NCBI GenBank assembly: GCA_019916065.1 | Contig: CM034243.1 | Span: 3,100,001 to 3,164,000 of the forward strand | Length of the DNA stretch: 64,000 nucleotides | Direction of reading: 5' to 3' | Source of the DNA: Vitellaria paradoxa | Lineage: Eukaryota; Streptophyta; Magnoliopsida; Ericales; Sapotaceae | Part shown: positions 51,401 through 61,002 of the stretch, piece by piece | Layout: each line of letters opens with the position of its first letter | Numbering within the stretch: the stretch's first letter is position 1 | Made by a program: the position numbers and the translations under genes | The notes under the pieces: model-generated | What the model was told of the DNA's origin: nothing | The model's database searches: none | What the model saw: the letters and a program-made list of their open reading frames with translations, nothing else

Positions 51401-54400
51401 TCTTATCTAAACAATACCGTCCTTGAACCTTGAGTCACTAGTGCCCCACCAATGAACAAGGTCATTAAAGAACATGTCTTGTAGATTGATTCAATTTTAT
51501 TGGTATTTTTTCAAAAATAAGCCAAATCATTCTTTCCATCTCAGGAGAATTGGTTGGGACACCAAGTTCTTTCCACCATTTACTCGCATGCATGAACTTT
51601 GGGAGGAGCCCGCATGGCCGCTTTGTCGGCCATAAAATATTGGGGCATTTAGTTTCAACTTGATATAGTCGAGTTTTATCAGCTTGCAACAATTTGATGG
51701 GATCGTCCCCCTTAATTTCTTCGTTGAATAAATATCCTCCCCCTTGAATAATATTTTTAGTCTCCCTAGGATAATCTTCCTTGGGTTGTCCTTTAATATT
51801 ACTTGTTTCCTATTTGAATGTATTGTGCCTTGGTGTAAGAATGAAATGGTTAATATTGTGGGGGCGTTTGGATGACAAAAAAATACAACAAAAGTATAAA
51901 AAAATGATGTAAAAGTAATATGTGGCGAAATTTGATTGGAAGAAATTACAAGAAGTTGGTGAAAATTGGTGAGTTTTGGTGGTTTTTGGTAAACCAAATA
52001 CCCCCTATGAATTGATAATGAAATGAAAGCTTGTGAGCTTATTTTCCTTCTCCCTCGTGTTCTTATCTTGAGCTTATTTCTCTCCCACTTTTAGCTATTA
52101 TTTCTCTCTTGGCTATTTTTTTCTCCTTGGCTAATTGGCTTAATTCTTCTTGTTTCACACCAATTTTGTTCAGTATATTGGTTGAAGGAAAAAAGAACAT
52201 AGATTTTGTGCAACCATGGCTATGGTAACAAGCCATATATAACGTTGATATTATACTGATTAGCATTTGGATGGCACTAAGAAATCTGATTATATAGGAA
52301 TGGTTCTATGATATTTTTCACCTATAGATTACTATAATCACAAGGATAAAATATAATAAAAATGCCCATGTTTTAAAAGAACATTTTTTTTTCCTTGATT
52401 CTAGATGTTGTGTATAATCTCTCTTTTCTAAGGCATAGATTTGATATGAGATCTGGTATTGACATGAAACCAATCTAGTGAAAAATGATCTGGACGTGTA
52501 CACTTCTCATATTTTTAGCTGATGCTCAGCCTGATCCTTGAAATCTTGATCCAACTTTAGTTGACCAAGTTCATAGATATTCAGAATGTAATTCTAGTTG
52601 ATAAAAATTGCTGTTTACTATTTGGTTACACTTAACGAGAACTGCTGTGTGTTATCAATTTACTTTGCAGAAACAAATCAGGGAAGGATTGTTGAAGCTG
52701 GGGGTCTGACTTCCTTGTTGATGCTTCTTCGAAGTTTGGAGGACGAAACAATTCGCAGAGTAGCTGCTGGTGCAATAGCAAACCTTGCTATGAATGGTTA
52801 GTGTCCATGAATCATACTCATGCCCCCGCCCTCCCTCCTTTATTTTGTACTATTATTTTTTAAGGTTTCCATCCTATCCTTTTTTTGTTATTTCTTAACT
52901 AATCTGTGTTCTTGCAGAAATCAATCAGGAACTTATAATGGCTCAAGGTGGAATTGGTCTATTGGCAATGACAGCAGCTGATGCCGAGGATCCTCAGACT
53001 CTACGAATGGTTGCTGGAGCTATTGCTAATCTCTGTGGCAATGGTATACTGCACATTTCTTTACATGATATCTTCTCCCCTTGAAACTCAACTCAATGAA
53101 TCATTAGTCTCAAACTAGTTGGCATCGGCACATCTTTCCCCTTCACATATTTGAATTAAGGAATTGTGCTGACATCCTTAAGAGGCAACCAACTGAACGA
53201 AAAAATTTGGAATGAACCTTGTCAAAATATAATGCATGGGAAAGTATGAAATGATTCGCCTTGTTGAAATACGATGGTATGACGTTGTTGCATCCAACTT
53301 TTCTGCTACTTCCACTACTTTATTACTCATTTCTGATTTAGATTACGTAGATAGAATTTAGTAAATGAAACAAACTATAGTAATGTTTCTGGCCCAGTTA
53401 ATCAAAGATTTCATGGAAAATTGATGTTTCATCAAGGTTTGAAACCAGGTTAAATTTGTAGTTTTTGCAGTCTGCCTTACAGGGTCTGGTTTGTCAATCT
53501 AAATCCCTTTTGATCCTCTCATGATGTATTGTTCTCCCACAGACAAGCTGCAAATGAGGCTGAGATCTGAAGGTGGTATTACAGCATTGCTTCAGATGGT
53601 GAGATGTAGACATCCAGATGTACTTGCCCAAGTTGCACGTGGAATTGCGAATTTTGCAAAATGCGAGTCTCGGGCATCTACTCATGGTGTGTGTCTTAGA
53701 CGATTGCCTATCAAATGTTCTATTGTTACCTCTTTCAATTTCTTGACCATCGAAGGCATCAATTTCTAGGCATCTTTGTGTTAATTGACAGATCCATCTT
53801 TATTCTTCTTGAGGAATAGCATCTGTTGACAGATAGCATGATTAATGATGGAGTTATATCCATCTTAACAGCAAGTTACTTGCTCCAACTGCAAGGGTAT
53901 AACCATACAAAATTTCATAATGAAGGGTTGCTTGGTGTTGTATTTATGGGAATTGGCTTCCAGCCCCCACAAAGACGGGTTCTAGGGGGCTGCAGTGAGT
54001 CAATCGACGGTCAGGATGTGATTGCATTAAATCTAATGGTCTTAATTTAATGTTATAAAATTAAATTCAAAATAATAAAAAAAAAGTTAAACAAAATCTA
54101 ATTGGAATACAATTAATGAAAGATATGAATAGACACATCATATTAAAATACAATCACATTTTGGCCGTTGATTGATCTATTGTAGTCCCCTAGAACCCTA
54201 CAAACAACACACACACCAGAGAGAGAGAGAGAGGAAAAATGTTATTTTGCAATCGTAACAAAGGGGAAAAGAGAATGAGGGAAGGAAAAGAAGTGGTAGG
54301 TTCTGTTTTCTGTGGTATGATTACTAATGACTGTAATTGTAGGGTCAAAAACTGGAAGATCTATATTGATAGAAGATGGTGCACTTCCATGGATTGTACA

Positions 54401-54759
54401 AAATGCAAATAATGAAGCATCCTTAATCAGGCGTCACACTGAGCTTGCACTCTGCCACCTGGCGCAACGCGGTAAGCACGCTTCTAACCTTTCTGTTGGG
54501 GAACCTGGATAAGGCTGGAATTGCCTTGGCACATGTTCAACAAAAACACATTCCTTAACTATTTCCCTCCCTGTTTTGAAAATATATATAATTTACAGAA
54601 GTGAATGCAAAAGACATGATTAGTGGTGGTGCTCTCTGGGAACTTGTTCGTATTTCACGCGACTGTTCTCGGGAGGACATAAGAAACCTTGCTTGTCGGA
54701 CTTTGACTTCCAGCGTAACATTCCAAGCCGAGTTGAGGCGACTACGGATAGAATTATAA
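37024..54759 (+). CDS. Armadillo-repeat kinesin, ARK2-like
   Basis: Plant-specific plus-end kinesin with ARM repeats; ARK proteins act on cortical microtubules and growing microtubule ends. Nineteen exons: 37024-37198, 38944-39044, 39201-39323, 41329-41514, 41747-41968, 42105-42261, 42915-43064, 43402-43490, 43915-44118, 44334-44453, 46252-46383, 46494-46625, 47069-47186, 47266-47358, 52671-52796, 52918-53043, 53543-53686, 54343-54471, 54599-54759. All phases close, giving 895 aa, close to Arabidopsis ARK2. The N-terminal motor spans about 60-405: P-loop GQTGTGKT 147-154, switch I SSRSH 261-265, switch II DLAGSE 311-316. Coiled coil about 410-610, then about four armadillo repeats to the end. 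Exons 14-18 share the same phase, as expected for repeated units. Intron 14 (47359-52670) is 5.3 kb of nested transposons. Which ARK paralogue it is rests on length and gene neighbours. Confidence 0.93.
42521..42651 (+). mobile_element. M1 inverted-repeat element in kinesin intron 6
   Basis: Begins ATGGAGGTGTTTGGAGTTG, contains TAGCTTCGTAATGCATGCAG and ends GAGCTCCAAACACCCTCAA. Both termini are clear inverted repeats here. An AT run at 42453-42476 lies just before it. Confidence 0.7.
43251..43290. repeat. GC-only hairpin in kinesin intron 7
   Basis: CCCCGCGCC (43251-43259) and GGCGCGGGG (43275-43283) are exact reverse complements around T plus a run of 14 C. CGGGGG follows. Highly unusual in this AT-rich region; homopolymer lengths may not be exact. 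Confidence 0.8.
45466..45511. repeat. Near-perfect C/G palindrome in kinesin intron 10
   Basis: CCCACGCCCGCCCCCCCC runs straight into a run of 14 G followed by CGTGGG, giving about 18 paired bases with one mismatch and almost no loop. Similar in style to 43251-43290 in the same gene. Confidence 0.8.
45848..46003 (+). repeat. Dispersed repeat R3, copy 2 (kinesin intron 10)
   Basis: Matches 21545-21745 with CAGCGAGATATCGG, GAATTTGCTA, a CTAGTTCACTAATCATTATG block and GCATTAAAAATTAGGTGACC. Same orientation as copy 1. Confidence 0.55.
47497..47975 (-). mobile_element. L1-type LINE fragment in kinesin intron 14
   Basis: On -, 47786 down to 47499 is an open stretch matching the start of a plant L1 reverse transcriptase domain: [10 protein letters not shown], then [18 protein letters not shown] and FKDFRP. 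Similarity stops abruptly right after FRP. Sequence to about 47975 probably belongs to the linker upstream of RT but is broken by stops. The catalytic FADD part is missing, so this is an internal fragment lying antisense to the host gene. No tail or duplication found. Confidence 0.75.
48147..49190 (+). mobile_element. 5'-truncated RTE-type LINE with 16-bp target duplication
   Basis: ATATAGCTGGACAAGA occurs at 48147-48162 and again at 49175-49190, bracketing 1012 bp. Inside is the C-terminal half of an RTE reverse transcriptase: [20 protein letters not shown], catalytic FADD at 48369-48380, then the RTE tail with LRWFGHV and a final ADPT stop at 49139-49141. The frame has stops at 48597-48599 and 48735-48737 and a frameshift near 48955-48975, so it is dead. 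The 3' end is a TTTGG pentamer repeat (about 49154-49174), the usual style for plant RTE elements. Same strand as the host gene. Confidence 0.9.
49318..49520 (+). mobile_element. Possible SINE-like sequence in kinesin intron 14
   Basis: Contains GGTACCTGAGAGGGTTGGGC, GCATGTGCCTCAAGAAGC and a B-box-like GAGTTCAAGTAATCC, an order seen in tRNA-derived plant SINEs. No target duplication or clear tail found, so this is tentative. Confidence 0.3.
50356..50681 (+). repeat. Left LTR
   Basis: 326 bp, TGATGGGATC to CATCA. It includes CT tracts near 50550-50640 that contain a partial tandem duplication of CGTGTCCTTCTCTTGAACAT. Several dozen differences from the right LTR are visible by eye, so the insertion is not young. 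Confidence 0.85.
51695..52162 (+). repeat. Right LTR, interrupted by a MITE
   Basis: 468 bp, of which 51858-52006 is an inserted element; the remainder, about 320 bp, matches the left LTR in order. The CT-rich part is shorter than in the left copy. Confidence 0.85.
51858..52006. mobile_element. MITE inserted in the right LTR (family M4, copy 1)
   Basis: Absent from the matching position of the left LTR (near 50507), which proves it is an insertion. Termini: left GGGGGCGTTTGGATGAC, right read in reverse GGGGGTATTTGGTTTAC. Internal AATACAACAAAAGTATAA and GATTGGAAGAAATTAC match the copy at 58333-58472. A TA target, altered on one side, is possible. Confidence 0.8.
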
Positions 54760-55506
54760 TTACTGCTGTGATGGCTTATTTGGATCGGTGGAGGCCTTCA
54801 AAGGCACTTTTTGGACGTGGAGCCAGCTTCAGATTTGTATAATTGGAACCATGCTATATATGAGTGGGGGGAGTTAGGGCAGCTGAATGCTCATGGGGCT
54901 TAGGTTTTCTAGCCCATGCTTAATCTGTAGCTGGAGGAATAGGAGCACGTTTCTTGGGTTGTAATAATTTTGTAATTTCTGGGGAAACCACCCTACTGCA
55001 GCTGCTCCCATTTTTGACTTTGTATGATAGGTTCATTCAACCCCCATGAAAATGTCATATTCTTCTATTATGTAAGACACTTTATTCATATTTATATGTC
55101 AAAATTTAATCAAATTCACTTGTGAAAACGATAATTGTTGATGGTAAATACAAAATCTGAGACTCTGTACAACTTTTTATGCTCTCATTGTTTTATTATT
55201 AAAAAATCAAATCGTCATCGTCGTCGTTGTCGTTGAATACCACACATTTGTTAGACCACCCACAACAGAGATGCCGAAGGGGCTCGCTATTGGGTTCGGG
55301 CACATGAAAAGATAAAGAAAATGAACAGAATGGCTCGCATCAGATGTTGTAAATCTCCTCCATTTGACAGTGTTTTTTTTTTTGGGGGGGGGGGGGGGTA
55401 AGTATCCATTTGACAGTGTTGCTATATTGTTATTCAACTCTTCTAAACTCCCATTTTTTACTATTTGATATATTTTTATTTTCACAATAGCTTAAATTTT
55501 TTTCAC

Positions 55507-55667
55507 TGTGTGTGTATTTGAAATGATAAAAAGTGAGAAAAAATAAGATAAAGTGAGAAAAATTATGAGTTCGTAATGCGTGCAGTTAAAAAAAAATTGA
55601 TGTGACAAAAAGTTTATAAAAATTTATAGAATTTTTTAGAATTTTTTGAAATTCCAAACGATACCTT
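55507..55667 (+). mobile_element. M1 inverted-repeat element, + orientation
   Basis: Begins GTGTGTGTATTTGAAATGAT, contains ATTATGAGTTCGTAATGCGT and ends AAATTCCAAACGATACC. About 160 bp. Confidence 0.65.
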
Positions 55668-56115
55668 TGTATTACAAAATAAAAAAATACATATGTATAA
55701 CAAAATAAAAAAATACATATTCTAGAAAAAGAATTTAAAAATTTTGATGTAAAATGTTCTTAAATATAAATTTTATAAAATAGAGAAATGACATTTTTAC
55801 TATACCATATGTATAATTTGTTAAGAGGAAATGAATCTTGGTAGCCTAATACGTAAATCTAATGATTAAAATATATCTTCATACCGCCCTACTTTCTCAT
55901 TCTCCAAGGGACAAAGATTGAAGCGAAGCTCTAGTGCTAATAACCTGGTACGTCTGATTCGTTAGAAAGTCGAGGATTCGATATTCTCTTTGGAGTCAAC
56001 TCTAATTAATTTTAATTATAAATTTATGTTATTTTTAAAAATTTTAAAAAATAATACACAAAAGACAGTGAAGTGGCGTAATCCAACAATCAATGGCGCT
56101 GGCGAGGTGCGGATT

Positions 56116-56240
56116 AGGTGTGTTTGGAGTAATAAAAAATTAATAAAAATTATAATTTGTTTATACGTATGATGAGATAAAATTTATTTTTTAAAAATGT
56201 TTAAAATTTTTTAATAAAACATGATGCTGCAAATACACCC
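56116..56240 (+). mobile_element. M1 inverted-repeat element, + orientation (diverged)
   Basis: Begins AGGTGTGTTTGGAGTAAT and ends GCAAATACACCCAAAT. The central segment is degraded. Confidence 0.5.
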
Positions 56241-56306
56241 AAATCCCAAGGTGTGTCAAGCTACCCAATTGATTTTGAAAATTGAAGTTACAAAAGCACT
56301 CGTGAT

Positions 56307-56436
56307 ATTTTAACTTTATTGCAAAGGTAACTCAAAATTTTTTAGAACGTAAAAGAGCTTAAAAATATTGAATTTTAACTTTATTACAAAGATAACTCAA
56401 AATTTTTTAGAACGTAAAGGAGCTTAAAAATATTGA
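56307..56436 (+). repeat. 65-bp tandem duplication
   Basis: 56307-56371 and 56372-56436 are nearly identical units starting ATTTTAACTTTATT and containing TTTTTTAGAACGTAAA. About three differences are seen by eye. Confidence 0.85.
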
Positions 56437-56442
56437 ATCAAA

Positions 56443-56652
56443 CATTGGTGGACGTACGAAGGGCTGAGTGTAGACGAAGGCTTACACTAAAAATTTAGAT
56501 TCGACCCGACCTGACACTATAATATAATATAATAATATTTATTATATTATAATAAAATATAATTATATTTTATTATATTTTTAAGTTACGTTGACTTGGA
56601 CTAACTAATTTACGCCAACACTATCCAAATTTTCTAGATCCGTCACTGGAAT
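56443..56652. repeat. Possible small transposon remnant
   Basis: The right end read in reverse begins CAGTGACGGATCTAGAAA, a terminus style common to plant DNA transposons; the left part contains GGTGGACGTACGAAGGGCTG. Matching inverted end not confirmed. Confidence 0.3.
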
Positions 56653-57104
56653 CAAAGCACTTTCTGAAAATAAATGCATTATTCTATTACATGGTTGAAC
56701 ATTTTTTAATTGATATTAATAAATATGATGTAGATTAATAATCTTATAAATAATAAAATATAATTATATATATACATATGCGTGTAATGTGGAATGTCAT
56801 TAAGAGTTTTTAAATAAATTAATAAATCGAAAAAGTATTTTTATTAATTTAATATTTAATTTAATTATGATAATTCTCTCTCTCTCAGTCTCAGGGGCAA
56901 CCTCACTTCTCTCCCATCCCGAACTTCAACATGCCTCGCCGCCTACACCCTCCACGAACAATCATTGCGTCTCCAAAAATATGCCCTGCAAATGTCCGCT
57001 AATATACTGAAATGACATGATGGAACAACAATTGATTCTCTGAAATATAAATAATAATACCAGTACTATTCGACACGCAATATAGAACCTAGCTTCTCCT
57101 TTCA

Positions 57105-57138
<34 letters not shown>

Positions 57139-57140
57139 TT

Positions 57141-57862
57141 TTTCACTGACCTCTGCTGAAATTTCTAACACCAACAATGAAATAACATTATCTGCCTTTT
57201 TTTATTAGATAAATTTCACGAACCTCTCTTGAGGTTTCTAACACCAATAGAAACTTCTCTTGAGGTTTCCCTTAAGGTTTTTAAAATAACACTGCCCTCA
57301 TTTCCTTTACCGGATAAATTTCACTAACCTTTTTTGAGGTTTCTGACACCAACAGAAATATTCCCTGAAATTTCTGAAATGACACTGCCCTCCCTTTCTT
57401 TACCGAGTAAATTTTACTAACCTCCCTTGAGGTTTCTGAATGTGTAAATTTTTTATATAATCATATTCTTTGTATCGAAAGTTTTCAAATGAGCATTATT
57501 ATCGCTATTTTTTGTGAATTTTTTTAAATTCGTGAGAACGAATTTGAAAAATTGTTCTCACAGTTTGCTGCTTTTTAGAAAAAAAGATGCCAAAATCAAC
57601 CTCAAACTACATTTTATCCCAATTTATCCCACAGTTTGCTATTTTTTAGAAAAAAGGACCCCAAAATCAACCCTAAATTACATTTTATTTCAATTTATCT
57701 TATTTTTTCTTACTCAAAACGGGACCTTTACGAGAAAAAATAGATCAGGAGAGGTTAGTGAAATTTACCTGATAAAGGAAGGGAGGGCAGTGTTATTTTA
57801 GAAACCTCAGGGGAAGTTTCTGTTGGTGTCAAAAACCTCAGGAAAGTTAGTAAAATTTACCA
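57141..57862. mobile_element. Transposon with tandemly repeated terminal units
   Basis: Three to four direct copies of a roughly 95-105 bp unit lie at the left (starts near 57141, 57208, 57313 and 57408). Each has AAATTTCACTAACC, TTGAGGTTTCTGACACC and ACACTGCCCTC segments. One reverse copy lies at the right (57753-57862), ending TAGTAAAATTTACC. The centre includes a 71-bp tandem duplication (57560-57701). Long A-runs sit outside both ends. No transposase. A fold-back or MULE-like non-autonomous element fits. Confidence 0.65.
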
Positions 57863-58116
57863 AAAAAAAAAAAAAAAAAACAAGAACCTAGCTGCAGAGG
57901 GATTCTACGTATGTTTACCTAGTTTCTTTTTTCTTCCTTCGTAGAATCCAGGAACAAATGCTTGTATACCACTTACATATCTATATACAACTAAGTGAAC
58001 AAATTACACCTTTTTTTTTGGGTATTTTTTTTGGTAGGTAAGCGAAGTGAGCAAATTACTTGAATCTTCCTTAAAATGTATTAATAGTACATTTATCTAT
58101 TTCACTTGTGAGATTA

Positions 58117-58268
58117 TGGGTGCGTTTAAGGTAATAAATAGTGAGATAAAATAAAATAAAGTGAGATAAATTGTGAGTTCATAATTTTGTACAGTGAAAT
58201 AAAAAATGAATAACTTTTAAATTTTTTTAATTTTTTTAAATTTTTTATCACTCCAAATAGAACCTATA
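58117..58268 (+). mobile_element. M1 inverted-repeat element, + orientation
   Basis: Begins TGGGTGCGTTTAAGGTAAT, contains AAATTGTGAGTTCATAATTT and ends ATCACTCCAAATAGAACC. About 152 bp. Confidence 0.65.
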
Positions 58269-58332
58269 ATATACCTGTTGGTATTTGTTTCTTAGTCACC
58301 TAATAACAGTTAAAGGACATGATTTACACTTG

Positions 58333-58472
58333 GGTGGTATTTGGATGCCAATAAAATACAACAAAAGTATAAGAATTTAATGTAAAAGTGGTAAGTGTCG
58401 GGATTTGATCGAAAGAAAATACGAAAAAAAATTGGTAAATTCTAATCAATTTTAATTAATTTTAGTAAACCA
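58333..58472. mobile_element. MITE family M4, copy 2
   Basis: Shares GGTATTTGGATGCC, AAATACAACAAAAGTATAA, TGTAAAAGTGGTAAGTG and terminal GTAAACCAAACACCCC with the insertion at 51858-52006. About 140 bp. Confidence 0.7.
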
Positions 58473-58726
58473 AACACCCCAATTAGTACACTTTATAAAT
58501 TAATAAAAATTAAAAGATTTTAAATTGAGTTAACCCATCCTCAATCAACAAAATCATGCATAGTCATTGTTAGTTTTCTGGCCGTGGTTCAGCAGCCGGT
58601 TTTGGCTTACAAAGAACAAAAGGCGGAGGGAGGGAGGGGGAGGTTCAAGTAATTTTTGAAACCTGAGGAAAGAGATTGTATTAACTAGATATCTCGAGGG
58701 ACATTTTAGTAATTTTAAATTCAGAT

Positions 58727-58902
58727 TATGGCTCCGTTTGGAGCTCTACCAAATAAAATAAAATTTTACAAAATTCTACAAACACAAATTATGAGATAAC
58801 AAAATTTAAATTCTTCACTCACTGCACGAATTACAGGATATTTACTTTTACAATTTTATTTTATTTTATACATTTTTATACAACTTCAAACACACCCTAC
58901 AC
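58727..58902 (-). mobile_element. M1 inverted-repeat element, - orientation
   Basis: Begins ATGGCTCCGTTTGGAGCTC, contains CACTCACTGCACGAATTAC and ends ACTTCAAACACACCCTAC. About 175 bp. Confidence 0.65.
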
Positions 58903-59855
58903 CCCCATATTAACAGGGAACATTGTATAATTATTACCCATGGCATAGAGCCCATACAAAAAAAAAGTTGCTATTAAAATACTCACAAAAGAGATGGTTT
59001 TTATTAGTTCTTTCAATAAAGCAAATATAAATCAAGAAATTAATGGCATGGAAGAATCTTCCTACTTGCTTCCTTCAATAAAGCAAACACAAGCCACCAG
59101 GTTGTATTTGTATGTATATGTCATATATATATGTGAATGGAATTGCCTCCAGCACCGTACATATATATGGAAACACTGCCCAAGTAATGGAGGATCCAAG
59201 TTCGAAACTTAGCATTAAGTAATAAGTATAACTAGCATTGGAGGAAAAGGAATGAGCTTCCTCAGGTTAAAGGGAATAGTTATTTAATTTTAAAACAAAA
59301 GAAGTGGCTTTTTCAATGTATGGAACCAAACTGCCCCCGAGAGAATGCTAACAGATAAATTAGCAGAACCCAAAAGAGAGAGAGAGAGAGAACAGCAAAG
59401 GAACTCCTATATCAATAAAATAACTAAATAATCTGGACACATATTGGTGAAAAACCTATCATCTTTGAGCCACTTCACAAAGCTGAAGAAGATTTATTAA
59501 CCAAACACAGCTTTACACTTTTGTGTAATTAATCCAACAGTTTTAATGTCTAGAAAACTTAATTTGTAACTTACATTCAGTGAGTAGAGTATATGTCGAA
59601 ATTGATGGGCTTATATATATAAACTCTCTCCAAATAAATATTTATATAGATACATACGAACTTTTTTAGATGAGAACGGGGTGATCGTATTCAAAAATAT
59701 ATACATGGTTAAAAGATGCAAAATAGTTGGAGGAATTGACAGCGAACTAGACCTAGAATTTTGAAAGCTGCCCATCAGAGAATCTAGCTAGACAAACTGA
59801 TCATCTCTCCTCTCCCACCTTTTTTACTACTCTGGCACCACCAACAGTAGATATA

Positions 59856-59859
59856 CATA

Positions 59860-59911
<52 letters not shown>
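59856..59911 (+). repeat. (AT)n(GA)n microsatellite
   Basis: AT run followed directly by a GA run and a G-rich tail. Downstream of the AHL gene. Confidence 0.85.
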
Positions 59912-59914
<3 letters not shown>

Positions 59915-61002
59915 AGGGAGAGAGCGATGAACTTCAAAATCTTGAGCTCAGTTTGTCCTGGTTGTTTGGTCACCTTTATATGGAAGGGTTGTTGGTTGGT
60001 TGCCTCGAAAAGGACCTTGTTCAGAGCAGCGCATGTGTGACCCAGTATCCTATGTACATGTCTCTCAATCTGCTAAATACATGATGAATCCTAAATAAAA
60101 AGATCCACACATGAAAGACTTGGTGCAGAGCTCTTTGGCCATACCTCTATTCTCCTCACCATTTTGCTTACTGTAAAGATGTCTCTCCATCTCTAGCTCT
60201 CCAACCACTACTGAATCTTCAAGTGCTCATCACTAATTAACTTAAAATGATACGAATTTAATCTCATCACTAATTAACCTTATTCAAAGGCTAATAAAAT
60301 TGCGAACACTAACTAATATAAAGCCTAGCTAGTCGTATGGTGAGAAGAAGAGGTGTTGAATTTTGTGTGTTGGTTTATACATAAGCGAGTTCTAACAAAA
60401 CAGATAAAGTGCAGTCTCAAATTGATAAAATAAACGAATGAATAAATATATTGACAACCATGTAGAAATTCTATCGATCCAAAACACACACTGGGTTTCT
60501 TTAAAAGATGTCTTTAAGGTTGTTTCTTGAGTTATTTTTCTAAGGGTATATACCATAATTGGAAACTTAAAACAACCATAAAATAGAACTAAAGTAACCC
60601 ACAAATTTGGTAGCCCCTCTGAAGAGAGTGAGTGAATAATTATCAGACAAGCAACCGGAGCATGGAGAGAGGGGGGGGGAGAGAGAGAGAGAGGGAGAGA
60701 GAGATAGTGTGTGTTATCTTCCCAATCCTCCTAACCATTATCACATGGATTAATTGAAGTAGTGCCAAAGCTATATGGCCACATATAAATAGCTAGATAG
60801 ATAAAACGCCATAAACCCACCAAGAATTCATGATTTTGTACATCCCTCTTCAATCAAAAACCAGACTAGTAACATCTTTTAATTAACACAACTACTTGTG
60901 AAAGAAGAAGAAAAAGGAGGACGAGAATGAAGAGTGGCCATGGAAGGTGAAGAACAAGAGGAAATTAAGAGAGAACAAAAGTATTAATTAATTTTGCTTT
61001 TG

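Larger units (their letters stand above)
50351..52167 (+). mobile_element. Pol-less LTR retrotransposon with 5-bp target duplication
   Basis: The left LTR 50356-50681 and right LTR 51695-52162 both start TGATGGGATC and end in CA. ATTTT flanks each side (50351-50355 and 52163-52167). A primer site TGGTATCAGAGC, complementary to the 3' end of initiator tRNA-Met, is at 50686-50697. The 1.0-kb interior has a leader and a stop-riddled gag-like piece (NFDGHKDF near 51121, then [20 protein letters not shown] near 51307). There is no protease, integrase or reverse transcriptase and no clear polypurine tract before the right LTR. It is either a deletion derivative or a non-autonomous element. Confidence 0.85.
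54760..61002. other. Intergenic region between kinesin and AHL genes (tail to tail)
   Basis: No gene recognised in 6.2 kb. The first 300 bases are the kinesin 3' UTR. Then come a T11G15 tract (about 55373-55398), M1 copies, a 65-bp tandem duplication, a transposon with repeated ends (57141-57862), an M4 MITE, AT/GA runs (59856-59911, 60661-60704) and the AHL 3' flank. ZPR1 and DHDPS genes, near AHL22 in Arabidopsis from memory, are not apparent. Confidence 0.6.

Noticed and set aside
57514..57801. 95-aa frame in the repeated-end transposon
   Set aside because: Spans a tandem duplication and reads into the terminal repeat; it simply repeats itself and has no domain.
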